Positions 1-11,048 are shown, counted from the first letter of the stretch. The stretch: 64,000 bases of DNA from Bisporella sp. PMI_857 (GCA_021307315.1 JAJSPD010000111.1:40753-104752); one strand, 5' to 3'. Made by a program: numbers and translations. Notes: generated from the sequence alone by a model not told the origin.

Positions 1-810
1 GACTACGAGACACTCTTACTGACTCTTAGTCGACATTCCCATAAGCCTTTACTCCCTCTCTGCTACATAATAAAGGTCAACGTTCACCCTCCTTGCAAAA
101 GCTAACGAGCGTTACCTTATTCGGAAAAGCTGCTAATGGTGAACCTGGAATCTACCGGGTAGCTACTATCGTTGATTTTCCTAGCCCAGGAATATTTCAC
201 TCCCAGTCAGCAGTGACTGCCTCGCAAAGAAAAAGAAATAAAGCTATATTTAGAATAGATCGGGACCTCGTTACTATTTTACGCGTAGATTGCTTTGACT
301 TAAGATAAAGTGGAATATTGTCAAGTAGCATAAAAAAGTGTCATTACTATTCGATTCCGGTAAATAAGCATGTTTTATTACAACTTCAATGCATATACAT
401 CTCTAGCCAGCTGTTATACAGTCCGGGGGCCTGGCCTTTATCCTTTTCGTCTTGATTCGTGCCAAGCATCCTTAAAGCACAACAAGGTATTTCAGCAGGC
501 CAAAGTTCTATAACCGGCCTTCAAGCATCAACCGTTACTCTGCTTCGTGGCATAAAGCTTGGAGTTGCAGAAGACCAATAAAGGAAGCAGCGATGTAACT
601 GCTGCCTAGAAGCTTAGCGGAGGACGTAGCTTAATATACAAAAAAAAACAAAAAAAAAAACGGAATTGGCTTTTTTATTACTGACGCCTGGCTCGCGAGT
701 TACTTAGCCAGTCGTACTGCTTCGCCGAGCGCTGGATGACCCTGTATTACGTTTTCGGTAGTGAAAGTAACGCGACTTTGAAAAGCGCTTTGCTAGTGGA
801 TTGTCAGGCG
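1..810. other. Intergenic, no gene recognised
   Basis: No reading frame here resembles a protein I know. An A-rich run sits near 638-660. The stretch is probably old transposon debris between unrecognised elements. Confidence 0.4.
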
Positions 811-1009
811 CCAGGATGTCACGTGCTGAGGTGCAATGAAGGGGGCTCGGTAAAGGCACTGAGACTTGGCATGTATGGGCACGAAGGGAGCCGCCAGGGG
901 TTCGGAGGGGATAAGTAGGGGGCTCGGGACGTAGTAGAGAGGGTAGAGATTAGTCTTTGTTCAATATATGAGTTGATTCGTGCCACACTACTCCAGCACC
1001 TTACATGGA
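811..1009 (+). repeat. LTR-like repeat, family J copy 1
   Basis: About 200 bp that match 36183-36391 closely. Both copies share the block with GATGTCACGTGCT near the left end, a TATA-like TATAAGTAG, and the right end ACTCCAGCACCTTACA. A TG-like start, CA end and internal TATA box suggest a solo LTR. The exact left edge is uncertain and no target duplication was found. The region 1010-1315 holds nothing recognisable. Confidence 0.6.
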
Positions 1010-1315
1010 TTAACGTTTATCGCAAGCTCGTTTGCTGATATTTCTAACTTCTAGTGTGCAGTTTCGTTTGTGTAGTAAGCTTCAATTTGCGTAAAAGATT
1101 TTTAACTTTGAAGCTCGGCAGCTGTGCTTACTGATGTTGCAGCAACGAAAGTAAAAACTTCGGTAGTAAAGCTGAAAGCCAAAATAGAACCGGTCGGCGT
1201 TGTACTAAGCATATTATTTATTCTTTTGTTCGACCGCCTAATTGTATCATTCCTCTGCTTTTTTTGCCTAATGTCACGTATCGCACGCGACGTATATATA
1301 GGAGAGTAAGGAATT

Positions 1316-1546
1316 TGTTGGTATCACCCTCTGTGATGCCTTCTTCGTAATGATGACTTGCAATAGCTTAAGTCGGTTACCCACGGGGCACGTAGCACCG
1401 CCATCTCAGCGCAGTGCTATATATGCTCGTTGTAGGTGGTTGACTTGTTCTTGATTGTTCTAAGTTACGTCCTACGAGCGAGAACTTAAATACATTCAGG
1501 TGGTGGCCTGTGCGTCATGGAACGTTCACATGACTTTATACCAACA
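1316..1546 (+). repeat. Solo LTR, family B copy 1 (231 bp)
   Basis: Starts TGTTGGTATCAC and ends TATACCAACA, so it has TG/CA ends within a short inverted repeat. Other copies lie at 7908-8138 and, on the minus strand and interrupted, at 12162-15129. All three are exactly 231 bp once insertions are removed. A TATA-like GCTATATATGC lies in the middle. No 5-bp target duplication is visible (GAATT left, CTTAT right). Confidence 0.75.
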
Positions 1547-1559
1547 CTTATTTATTTAT

Positions 1560-1631
1560 CGGCAAATATCTCATATACCACAAAAAAGTGCCCATATTTC
1601 TCATATACCATACTTTTTTTGACGAATATTA
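1560..1631. repeat. Isolated MULE terminal inverted repeat fragment
   Basis: Begins CGGCAAATATCTCATATACC and matches the left end of the intact MULE at 40609 for about 70 bp. No transposase or second terminus is nearby, so it is a relic end. It lies 13 bp from LTR family B copy 1. Confidence 0.7.
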
Positions 1632-1741
1632 TGGCATGACATAACGACCAACGTGCAACAACGCAAAATAGGGTAATCAAATATAATAATTGATCAAATT
1701 GCAAATCGCAAATCGAAATCATTCAATTAATAACTTAGTGC

Positions 1742-1830
1742 TTTTGACTTTCCTGGCCCTCGACGTTCTTGGCGCTCTCGACTTTTCTTGGCTCTCGACG
1801 CTCTCGACTTTCTTGGCTCTCGACGTTCCT
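1742..1830. repeat. Short tandem repeat (TTGGCTCTCGACG type)
   Basis: About three imperfect copies of a unit of roughly 28 bp built from CTCTCGAC and TTTCTTGGCTCTCGACG. It directly precedes an LTR of family E and looks like a minisatellite with no coding content. Confidence 0.5.
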
Positions 1831-2001
1831 TGTCACGACACGCGCTGTGGATCTACAGATACAGAGGGCAACGGTGGTATCATACGAGAATCTATAGCTA
1901 AGGAAGGAAGAGGAGCTCGAGGAGAGCAGGCTATATACACGAGGCGCTCTGAGAGCTCGCCTAATATAGGTCACGTGTGCTTGGGAGCACGGGACGTGAC
2001 A
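1831..2001 (-). repeat. Solo LTR, family E copy 1 (171 bp)
   Basis: Begins TGTCACG and ends CGTGACA. It is the reverse complement of the copies at 35807-35977 and 52946-53116. The minus strand is taken as sense because in the other copies a TATATATAG box precedes a pyrimidine-rich stretch. Flanks do not form a target duplication here. Confidence 0.7.
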
Positions 2002-2020
2002 CCGTGTATTGGGACCCGTT

Positions 2021-2110
2021 TGTAACAACTCAAGTCGAACAGGGATCTCGATCCGCAAATCTCAGGGAGGACTCAAAGGTGTGAACGACTATCAATTGTT
2101 ATAACGAAGA
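2021..2110 (-). repeat. Truncated LTR, family H
   Basis: The first about 90 bp match 11365-11651 and 25625-25911, starting TGTAACAACTCAAG and including CAGGGATCTCGATCCG. Homology stops near 2110, so this copy is broken. Confidence 0.6.
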
Positions 2111-2226
2111 GTATACTTTCAGCCTCACAGCCTTCACCTTTCGTTCGGCAATAACTTTGGCAGGCGCAGGAGATGGTGAAGGTGTTGTGCTGTCAGCGTC
2201 TCTAGAAGGAACCTCAATATCCAAAC

Positions 2227-2408
2227 TGTCGGAATACCTACCACGTAGCAAAAGGCGTAGTAGCTGTAACTACGCTCTTGCTGGTGTGGTTTTGATATTC
2301 GTTGGTTCTTCTAAGCTACGGCCTATTGCCAGGTAGTTATATAGATGGTAGAGGGCCCACAATCCTTGCGATATGGAACGCGTGAAGCTATGTACATGCA
2401 TTCCAACA
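2227..2408 (+). repeat. Solo LTR, family A copy 1 (182 bp)
   Basis: Starts TGTCGGAATACC and ends CATTCCAACA, matching 43418-43599 at nearly every position. Flanks are CAAAC and ATAAC, an imperfect duplication at best. It lies immediately upstream of the patatin remnant on the plus strand and may have helped break that gene. Confidence 0.75.
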
Positions 2409-2434
2409 ATAACTTTCGGGATTGCAAAGTATAG

Positions 2435-3016
2435 GAAATTGCTCGTGCAACATTAGCGGCAACAACATTCTTCCCGTCTTTCTCTTGCGGTCTGCAAAAG
2501 ATCGAATTTATCGACGCTGGTTTTGGGCACAATAACCCAACTAAAGTACTACTTAGCGAAGCAGCACGTCTTTTTCCTCCAGAGAATGTCGATTGCATCT
2601 TAAGCATCGGTACTGGTCTCGATAGTCTTGTTAAGAACAGTCGGAAGAGTATTATCGATACACTGTCAAAGATAGCGAGCAATTCCCAAGCTGTCTACCG
2701 ACGGCTTGCGGAACTTCTTCCGGAGGAAATTTACTTTCGTTTTAATGTAGCTCAAGCTCGCCGGGCCCGGAGCCTTACTCAGAGCCATTCGACTATGACC
2801 AGCGGAGCTTCTTGGCCAATGATGTTCCTTAAATCCGGGGACGATGACCTCCTAGACACTCTTTATATATGTCCCAAATTGCTAACCAGTCTCTCCTCTG
2901 CCCTCGCTATTTTTGCAATATCCGTGATGAAACTCTCATTGGTAATTGTGATCGCTTGTATGATTTCATTTGCCAGCATGATTGTAAAAGAAACAATGCT
3001 TCAGTTATATTTGTAA
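2435..3016 (+). pseudogene. Patatin-like phospholipase fragment (C-terminal part of domain)
   Basis: One plus-strand frame stays open for about 190 codons without a usable start. It reads IARATLAATTFF, then FIDAGFGHNNPTKVLLSEAA, then DCILSIGTG. These correspond to the 'ARATSAAP', 'DGG.g.NNP' (catalytic Asp region) and 'SIGTG' blocks of fungal patatin-like lipases. The glycine-rich nucleophile motif GxSxG and the N-terminus are missing, and the frame is closed by TAG at 2432-2434, just 3' of solo LTR A. Patatin domains in fungi are often the N-terminal module of NLR-type recognition proteins. No such partner domain is visible here. Confidence 0.7.
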
Positions 3017-3686
3017 GGGTCCTCCCTAGGTTTCGCCACAGTGGTCTCTCCCTCCTTAAAGGTTGTGGGTCACGCATACGTTGAACCTTCTCCACACCCG
3101 CCCAATAGTAAATTGAGAAACGAAGTGTGAGTGATCGTAGCCGCTTTCGCTTCGTAGGTGCCTATGCCGTATCTGGACCTGTCTCCTTTGTTTTCGAAAT
3201 CATAGAGCCGTGTCCTGATCTAACAAATGTTGAGAGAAAAGATTAAGAAACGGCTTATTTAATGATAGGGGCACTATAAAATGCCATTTTTGGCTGACGC
3301 CAGCCTTGGATGCAGTTTGGCTATGGCTGCACTAGAAGGCTGAGTCGGAGGTAATCCTATTTTCGAGGCTCTAGCTTTTGAGGAAGACAAAAGGAGGATA
3401 GCTGGGCGGAAAAGAAGCCAGGAGGCATAAAATAAACACCGAGTGGCCCAGCTTGATCTCGTGTCAAGTGGTTTTTAGAGTTATTTTCCCTCACAGGGCA
3501 GTATACACCAGGCTGGCGTTTGGCCAGTGTAGCGATGTGGAAACAAGGGCCAATTACCTACTAAGTACTGCGTCGAATGACTGTTTATTTGGGCAATATG
3601 CTGTTGATAGAGAGCTGAAGAATTAGTTCAAAAAATTCGCCTTCATTTATCACCCCTACTTCGGTCCCATGCAACGACCACCACCC
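3017..3686. other. Intergenic
   Basis: Nothing recognisable. It contains the presumed 3' flank of the carboxylesterase gene. Confidence 0.4.
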
Positions 3687-5475
3687 CTATCTGTTATAAA
3701 CATCCGCATTCCAGCTGTTGATCAACGCGATCCCATCCCACCTCCAGACATCCGCCTCCGGATAACCCAAGCCAGTAACATTAGCATCGAAAACATAATT
3801 ATGTCCCACACCCTTCTCATACATAGGCCACCAGTTCCCCGGATTTCCAGTGCTCACGAAATTGATCCAAGCCTCACTAATCTGGTCACTAGAGTCCAAG
3901 AAGGCATGTGGCATCTGGTAAAATGGATTGGCTTGCGGTAGCCCATAGCCCACGCCGTCTTTGTTGTTGAACACGAAGGCTACTTCTTGGAAGTGTGTTG
4001 AGCTGATGAACGTCGGGATGCCGTTGGGAACGGTGTTGAAGCGGTAGCAATATGCGGCCAAGTTGAAGTTCGCCCATGTCTGACAGGTGAGGCGTCGGTG
4101 GGCAATCATGGTTGCATCACCGTAGTATGCTGCGCTGCGGCGGTAGTTGGTCCCAAATGGATGAACGTCACCTGGTGGCATGTTGGTTGGCACGGCGCCG
4201 CCGGTGATGATTGTGGGATAGGCACTGAGAACTTTGGAGACTAGAGGGGATGGTAAGGGCGTTGGGAATGCTCTCGCTGGGTATGCGTCAATATTTGATG
4301 AGAAGTGGACGAAGAGAACTCACTTTCAAGGTTACTGACGAAGTCCTGCTCGGTTTCGACTGGCGCTGGCCCAAATGCAGTTCCCTCCTCATTGGCACCA
4401 GATATGATAGGGACATGAACAAATTGCCCTTTCGCTAATTGTAGACTCGTTCTCCCCTGGATGAAATCGCCGTCAATGACAGGGTTCCACGCGGCAGCCG
4501 CTCCAGTGCCATTGATCCAGGCATTGAGTGTTTCGAACGGAATTTTACGCAGGCATTGAAGTTTGTCTTTCGCTGAATTGCATCCGAGAGAAGCCGCTGC
4601 GTAGGCAAATGAGGAATCATTGTGATTGAATGACCCGTAATAGACTGGGTTTCCACTCTCCATGATTGCACCGCTGAATAGACGGTCGTTTCGCCCTCCG
4701 TATGCTGTAAGGTGCATGCCGACCGAAAGCCCACCCGCGGATTCGCCCCAAATGGTGACTTTGTCGGGATCGCCTGAAGAAATCGTCAGCGTTGGATCAT
4801 AACTAAAAACCTCAGACCCCGGGGCAACTTACCTCCAAAAGCAAGTATATTTTCTTGCGCCCAATGCAACGCCAATCTCTGGTCCCTAAACCCTAGATTG
4901 GTATTCCCCGTCTTAAGCACCTCATCACCATTAATGAAGCCCCACATATCAACTCTGTAATTAATCGATACCCCAATGATCGGCTTGCCAATCTTGACTG
5001 ACCTCTCCACGATGAACGACAGATTATACCTCTGGTCAATGCCAGATCCCATTGTCAACCCACCACCATGAATCCAGAACGCGACTGGCAATCTCTCGTG
5101 CTCATACCCAGATGGACGGACGACGTTGAGGTAGAGACAGTCTTCTGACTGTGAAGCGTAGGCAAGATTATCGCCGCCATACCCGACGCAGGATGCGCTG
5201 TAGGTAGTTGCTGATTTAGTGCCTTTCCATGTTGTGTTCAATGGGCGAGGGACCCGAAAGCGGAGATCGCCAACTGGAGGCTCTGCGAAGGGGACCCCGA
5301 GGAAGAAGTCTTGGTTGTACTGCGAAGAATGGACGCCGAAGTATGTACCATTCTTGACTTTGACCGTGGGCGTTGTTGGTTTTGTGGTGCTAGTCAATTC
5401 AGGAACTGGAGTAGCCAAAGTCAGGGCAACACTAGCCAGGAGGGTAATTCCTGCGTTCCAAATAGAGGACAACAT
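3687..5475 (-). CDS. Secreted type-B carboxylesterase/lipase, three exons
   Basis: Serine hydrolase of the carboxylesterase type-B family (alpha/beta hydrolase), expected to cleave ester bonds outside the cell. Proposed exons on the minus strand are 5475-4833, 4773-4324 and 4276-3687, giving 560 residues, the usual family length. Both introns (59 and 47 nt) are GT-AG with GTAAGT and GTGAGT donors. The chosen start gives a signal peptide (MLSSIWNAGITLLASVALTLA); an upstream in-frame ATG would bury it. Seen motifs are the block SEDCLYLNVVRP, the oxyanion HGGG, the nucleophile elbow GESAGG (Ser about 226, formed across intron 1), GANEEG with the likely acidic residue, and THFQEVAF with the likely His. 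No damage was found. Substrate cannot be predicted; other members include cholinesterase-like and lipase enzymes. Confidence 0.9.
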
Positions 5476-7005
5476 GGCCGCTTGGAAGGAGGAGGGCGGA
5501 GGGAAGAACGATCGTTGCGGGACACAGACACTGTGATTTTCGTAGGATACATCATGATACTTATGCCTAGAAAAAACATGATGAGATTGAAGCACGTCTG
5601 CAAGGGCCGAAGAGCAACCGGTACCTGTGATTCCCCGCAGCGGCTCTATCTCGGTGGAGGGTAGTTCCCCGCATTCATGGGGGCAAGTTGGGAGGGCACA
5701 GAGGGGAGACTCCTGAGCCTCCCGAGCAGTGCGAAAAGCCGAAGCAACTGGAAAGGGCCCATTTACTGAATTTCAAAAGAGTGTGCGTCCTTGCGGCACA
5801 GTCTGTCTGACTTCTTGATGAAAGGAAATTTCGAGGTTGAGTTCCCGCTGTCATTAATTTCATGTGCACTCTTTCGGGATGTTGAGGCTGTACCAGGCTA
5901 GCAAGTATTATTTTGCTCACCAAGATTTCGACTTCCTGCAGTACAGCATATGCAGATGCGAATAGCATCATTGAAGAAGAGAGATGTGCGGAAGAGGTGA
6001 GGCCGATCGGCATTGCGGGTGTTTAAGTTAGAAACGAAAGGTGGGTTCATCACGACCTACGTAGTACTGTACAGTACAATAAGAACCTTCCTTGGCGCTA
6101 GGAACGTACCCCGCAGAGATATGCCGATCAACTACCCGAGAATTCAAGAATGGGATGAACCAGGCCAGTGGAAGAAGTGAATATACGACGGGCCGAAAAG
6201 AACATATAGCAATTCTAGCTTTGAATGCGCTTGCATGACAGATGGGATGAGAGCAAGCGTTGACGGTGAAGCGTTGAGATTCAAGGCACATAAGGATCAC
6301 AACAGACATAATATTACAGACGTCATGACAACTCTCAAGGAGAACGCAAATATATCTTACACGGCGGCCCAAATCCAGAAGCAACAGTATCCAAGGACCG
6401 AAACCCAATACGTATATCTTCCACCAACGCTTCAATGCACTTCAAATGCTCAATGTCCCATCCCCATCCCCGAAACAGGCATACCTTCCCTTCCAACCTT
6501 CTCCCAAAACCTCCTCAACCCCAAAACCTTCGCCCTCGTCGGCTCCTCCCTCTCGTTCCGTCCCACCTCCCTCGGGGCACACCAAGTTGGTGGGTGACGA
6601 TTGAATATGCCTTGTACAGTTCCTCAGCTCCACTGCAGTACTCGGGCACTCCTGCCAGGTTTGACCCAGCACTGAAGTGAGTAGAACCTTGATCGGAAAG
6701 ACCTCAAAGATCTGCCATTCGCGTGTTCTGTTGTGTTGGTATGGTCCTGAGTCAATGGGGGAGTGAATGGGGGAGTGAACAAAAGAGTGTGAATGGGAGG
6801 GTGAATGGAGGAGTGAACAAAGGACTCAGTCACATGACCACCTGTAGCATATAAGAGAACGCATTGTAGCAGTAGTAGCAATCATGAACTTTTACCACAT
6901 TCTACTTACCAGCAACCACGTATCAAGTACGCGGCGTTGCTACAAGTGGAGTGGTACCTCACTTAATGATCTACTGAAGGCGAGTGCTTAGAAGTAAATT
7001 TAGTA
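5476..7005. other. Intergenic with short tandem repeat at about 6749-6826
   Basis: Includes the esterase promoter side. The repeat at 6749-6826 is built from GGGGGAGTGAATG and GGAGTGAACAAA units. The region 6430-6600 is pyrimidine rich. No gene was recognised. Confidence 0.4.
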
Positions 7006-7779
7006 TAGTCGAAAACTGTTTATGTGAAAACCCCTTATATTAAAAACCTCTAGATATGGGAATGAAGGCCTGGAACAGTCGATTTTATAGTGCGTAGATA
7101 GGAAAACCTCTTTAAATGCATATGGGAATGAGATACAAGCTTTTTTGGTGCATTCCCATATAGGAATGTGGTGGGGCGTAAGTTCCTGTTTCCAGATTAG
7201 TTATTATATGATTGTCAACACCCCTTAATTGAACAAAAATACTTTTATTTTGACCCTTTCTAAGCTCCATTATATGCTTCATCGACGAGCTAGAGAACCA
7301 ATTGTCCCAGGTGTACTAATCGCAGCACAGTTTAGAAGTCGAATAAAGGCTATTGTTGAACAGGCTAGGTCTAAAGATCATACCTAGTCTATTGTAGGCA
7401 TCGGTAGGCACCTGTAGGCAACGGTAGGCAACGGTAAGTATCAGTGTGATGACATGTGAGTATCGTACCTCTATAAGTAGAGGGATTATCTCCTGTAGTT
7501 TAGGTTCTACAACCTTCAGCAATTGACACTGTTTGCCCTATACTCTCTGAAAGCCACGTGACTACTTCCCTCTATTTGAACAGCTATAATCCTACGAATA
7601 AGAAGAAATATCGTTTACGCCAGTGGTATTTTTAACTCTAATTTGGTGTGTATATCGCTGGAAGGTGCTTCTAGAATGCAGTATAATCTTGCTTACATAA
7701 GACCCCTTTACATGGGAAACCCCTATATATGGGAATCAGGACTTGGAACCAAGCGTTCCCATATAAACAGTTTCGACTG
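7006..7779. mobile_element. Non-autonomous Fot1/Tc1-like element with TA target duplication
   Basis: The ends are inverted repeats: left TAGTCGAAAACTGTTTATGTG, right the complement of CAGTCGAAACTGTTTATATG. Each end is flanked by TA (7004-7005 and 7780-7781). Similar subterminal 'CCCATATA' motifs recur on both sides. No transposase is present, and a solo LTR of family I (7354-7582) lies inside, so the original element was about 540 bp. The first left base, T instead of C, fits a C-to-T mutation. Confidence 0.65.
7354..7582 (+). repeat. Solo LTR, family I copy 1, TSD GCTAT
   Basis: Starts TGTTGAACAGGC and ends TCTATTTGAACA. It is flanked by perfect 5-bp duplications GCTAT (7349-7353 and 7583-7587). 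A second copy lies at 22703-22954. A TATA-like CTATAAGTAGAG lies in the middle. It is inserted in the TA-flanked element around it. Confidence 0.85.
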
Positions 7780-7907
7780 TACATATTACTCCTCTTTCGA
7801 AAGTATCTTGATTTTTACTACTACAATACAACTACCTTTACAGTTCACTTGTATTTTAATATAACTATAAAGGCTTACTTGCAACGTTAACCAGGAATGT
7901 TACTTAT

Positions 7908-8138
7908 TGTTGGTATCACTCTCTGTGATACCTTCTTTGTATTGATGACTTGCAATAGCTTAAGTCGGTTACCCGCGGGGCACGTAGCACCGCGATCTCA
8001 GCGCAGTGCTATATATGCTCGTTGTAGGTGGTTGACTTGTTCTTGATTGTTCTAAGTTACGTCCTACGAGCGAGAACTTAAATACATTCAGGTGGTGGCC
8101 TGTGCGTCATGGAACGTTCACATGACTTTATATCAACA
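7908..8138 (+). repeat. Solo LTR, family B copy 2 (231 bp)
   Basis: Same ends and length as 1316-1546. Left flank is CTTAT, right flank CTAAC, so no duplication. It abuts the start of the kinase-like pseudogene. Confidence 0.75.
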
Positions 8139-8141
8139 CTA

Positions 8142-8778
8142 ACGTTTCACTTAGAAGGCAAAGACAGAAAAGCAATTACAGAAACAATTGATTTTCACAA
8201 AGTCATCACAGAAGATGAAGCATCAACAATAAAAGAGCGTATCAAACAATTTACCAAGCTACTTGATGGACGAGAGCGTCCAACATCACTCATCTTGCCC
8301 ACGTCGCTTGGGTATACGCAGCATAACGCGCTGAAGTTCACAATATTATACGAATTGCCCAGCTTCGCCGACAGCACGGTAGCTTACCGAAGTTTGTACA
8401 CATTATTTCCTCGCAATCCTCGATCAGTTACGTCGAAGCCTTACACGCCGATACTGCCATGTCTTGAAGATCGATTTAAATTGGCCCAGGCTCTCAGCGC
8501 TTCTATCCTCCCAGCTGCACAGCATTAAGTGGCTGCACAAGAATCTCAATAGTGACAGCATCTTGGTATTCAGTGGCCCATCTGGGTTCGAAACTGCTCG
8601 GCCTCTGCTGGCTGGGTTTGGTCTCGGCCGTCCATCCGATCCAACATCAAAGACGATAGATCTTAGGGCTGTACGGTTGAATTTTGACATCTACCACCAC
8701 CCAGATCTTCGAAATGCTACGCATCGGAGGTATGAGACTCGATTTGACATCCAACATCCGAATGAACCCTATCCTTGA
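8142..8778 (+). pseudogene. Kinase-like domain remnant of HeLo/prion-type fungal protein
   Basis: Two overlapping plus frames together read like the kinase-like C-terminal domain found in fungal HeLo/HET-s-related proteins. The order is LPTSLGYTQHNALKFTILYE, then CLEDRFKLAQALSASIL, then (after a frame change near 8518) LHSIKWLHKNLNSDSILVF, RPLLAGFGLGRP, and NFDIYHHPDLR. The 'WLHKxLxSxNI' and 'YxHPD' blocks are typical of this group. The N-terminus is cut at solo LTR B (ends 8138) and the C-terminal lobe is missing. It is therefore broken at both ends plus one frameshift. Assignment is by recalled motif similarity. Confidence 0.6.
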
Positions 8779-9146
8779 TGTCTCAGTTGCCGCCGAGATA
8801 GTTTCGCCGCGGTCTTGAATAAGAGATTTTTGTGTTATGCACGACAACTTGTGTTAAATGCGGTGCTTAGGTCGATTTATCGTGAGTCTGATAACTTAGC
8901 GAGCTTATACTCTTGATGCAAAGTTGGTGGTTAAAATTCTCCGAATTCAGTCTGAAATTCAGCAAGAGTCACCGTTTGGGTAAATAGGTACTCTCGCCAT
9001 AGAGCTTGAGAATTGGTTGTTAATGCAGCAAATTTCAGAGAAAAGGTCTGCTTCGTCGGATGCATGGAAAATGTTTTCCTTACTTCAGAATGTTTCCGTC
9101 GCGTCTTAATTCCCATATACTCAGGATTTGTTGACCAGGCACGAAC
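8779..9146. other. Intergenic
   Basis: Nothing recognisable; 3' flank of the GH43 gene. Confidence 0.4.
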
Positions 9147-10481
9147 TCATGCCTCAAAATCACGAGCCACAGTGGTCGCATTGCGAGCGGTAAAGCGCCA
9201 CCAAGCAAAGCCAAAACTGCCCGAGAACGTCCAATACAAGTCATTCTTGCCCTTGGCGCCCGTGACGGGGCAGGTGACTGTCTCCCATTTCTGCGTGCCG
9301 CCCGTTGATGCGACGCTGCAAGTCGCGACCACGGTGCCGGTCTTGCTGCCCAGACTCGCGGTGATCTTGCCGCTGCCGCTGGAGCTGGCCGCCCGGACGG
9401 AAAGTGATGCGGCGCCAGCGGAGCCAAAGTCAACGCCTTTGACCTTGATATATGCACCGTTAGCGTTGGTATTGGTTACATCCATGAACCCTTCGCTGTA
9501 CTTTTCCGTCTTGACGCCGGAGGAGAAGGCAATGGTGGTGGCCGAGGTCTGGACATAAGCGTCGAGGCTACCAACCTGGGCGGCACCCGTCGTCGTCATC
9601 TTGAGGGTGGGGATGGAACCGTCGGAGCCGTACGTGAAATCCTCGATACAGATAGAGCGGTGATAGCCGCCGCCGCCTGGAAGCGCGCCGTTGTGGTAGA
9701 AGAAGAGAGAGTGGTTTTTATAGTCGATGATGCCCTCGTGGTTGGTAAAGGAACTACCCGAAGCGGCCATGATGGTCCCGCCCTTGCCCGTCCATGGGCC
9801 GGTGGGGCCTGTGGACGTCGAGTACGAGATACTTTCCGGAATTCCGTTGGAAGCGTATGCGAGGTAGTACTTGCCGTTACGCTTGTAGAACCAGGGCGCT
9901 TCTGTGAGGCCGTTAGGCTTGGGGCTGACGCTGACCACTGAGCCGTTGTACGAGATCATGTCCTTATTTAGCTTGATATAATAAAGCCCCGGATTCGCCC
10001 AGTACAGGTAAGCCTGGCCGTCGTCGTCGATGAGGACAGTCGGATCGATGTTGTTGTTCTGCACCAGCGGCTTCCCTAGGGCATCCACATATGGGCCGGT
10101 GATAGACTTGCTGGTGGCAACGCCAATTGCCATGGCACCACCACTCACCTGCACAGGGCAGTACATGTAGAAGACACCGTTGCGTTCAACCGTCTGCGGT
10201 GCCCAAGCTCTGTCAGTGGACCACTTGAAGGTCGATGCCAGGCTCGCTATTGTTCCCCAGTCTTGCCAGTTGACTACATCGGTGCTAGAGTATAAACGCC
10301 ATTCTTTCATCAGGAAGAAGCTGCTCGCTGCATCCTCATCGTGGTCTGCGAAGAGCCAGATGGTGTCATTATACACGTATGGGCTTGGATCTGCCGTGTA
10401 AATGGTCTGAATGATGGGATTATCGGCAACTGTTCGGCCGATGTTGGCTAGCGAGAGCGCAAGCGAAAGTAAACACCTCAT
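9147..10481 (-). CDS. Secreted GH43 glycosidase with CBM6-like C-terminus
   Basis: Single-exon gene of 444 residues. Glycoside hydrolase family 43 enzymes are inverting arabinofuranosidases, arabinanases or xylosidases acting on plant hemicellulose or pectin side chains. The start at 10481 (MRCLLSLALSLANI) gives a signal peptide; an in-frame ATG 14 codons upstream would not. The five-bladed propeller spans about residues 25-310. The three catalytic acids are visible: Asp31 in YTADPSPYV, Asp146 in NNIDPTVLIDDDG, and Glu194 in LTEAPWFYK. Residues of about 325-440 resemble a CBM6-type carbohydrate-binding module (SEGFMDVTNT, GAYIKVKGVDFG). No frame damage. Substrate within GH43 cannot be fixed from sequence alone. 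The gene has no linked pathway partner here. Confidence 0.9.
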   Translation of the reverse strand: MRCLLSLALSLANIGRTVADNPIIQTIYTADPSPYVYNDTIWLFADHDEDAASSFFLMKEWRLYSSTDVVNWQDWGTIASLASTFKWSTDRAWAPQTVERNGVFYMYCPVQVSGGAMAIGVATSKSITGPYVDALGKPLVQNNNIDPTVLIDDDGQAYLYWANPGLYYIKLNKDMISYNGSVVSVSPKPNGLTEAPWFYKRNGKYYLAYASNGIPESISYSTSTGPTGPWTGKGGTIMAASGSSFTNHEGIIDYKNHSLFFYHNGALPGGGGYHRSICIEDFTYGSDGSIPTLKMTTTGAAQVGSLDAYVQTSATTIAFSSGVKTEKYSEGFMDVTNTNANGAYIKVKGVDFGSAGAASLSVRAASSSGSGKITASLGSKTGTVVATCSVASTGGTQKWETVTCPVTGAKGKNDLYWTFSGSFGFAWWRFTARNATTVARDFEA

Positions 10482-10523
10482 AGTAGGCCCCGAATTGTTT
10501 ATAGGTTTGGAAGCGATCGACAA

Positions 10524-11048
10524 AAGACTTTGACAACTGTAGTAGGAGACTCGATGACTTAAGAAATAAAACTTCGAGAATTTCTCATGGTGGCATAATG
10601 GGCTTTATAAGATGCTGAATCAGTGGCGCTCACGAGTGCCTCTCGTCCCGGCGAAACCCTGTAGCAGCCAGCTGACAATGAATTACTCAAACTGGACTTT
10701 TGGATCTTTTTAGTCCCTACTTTGGATGTGAACGAAGTTCCTCGTCCTATCAAATGGGGAAGGAATAGATGAAAGAAGGTTTTAGCCGCTAGCTGCTGTC
10801 TCACCAGGATGATTACCGGGCTCGGGAGAGGTGCGCCTATAGAGTCTTTAATTTGGCACGGAACAACAGATACCGCAGGGTTACGGTGAGAGCTATAATT
10901 GACGGACAAACTTTATTAGGGTTTTATTTAATATAAGAGAATAGAGGTTAGATCAAGTGTAATTGGCTAAAAAGGCGAGAAGCAAAACACGTGATAATGT
11001 GGAAAATCTTGCTCAGGATGCTTAAGCCTGCTCAGGCGAGCTGCTCAG
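10524..11048. other. Intergenic, GH43 upstream region
   Basis: Contains the presumed promoter of the GH43 gene. No other gene recognised. Confidence 0.4.

Noticed and set aside
2323..2682. 119-residue minus-strand ORF
   Set aside because: Shadow of the plus-strand patatin remnant and solo LTR A; the plus frame carries recognisable motifs, this one does not.
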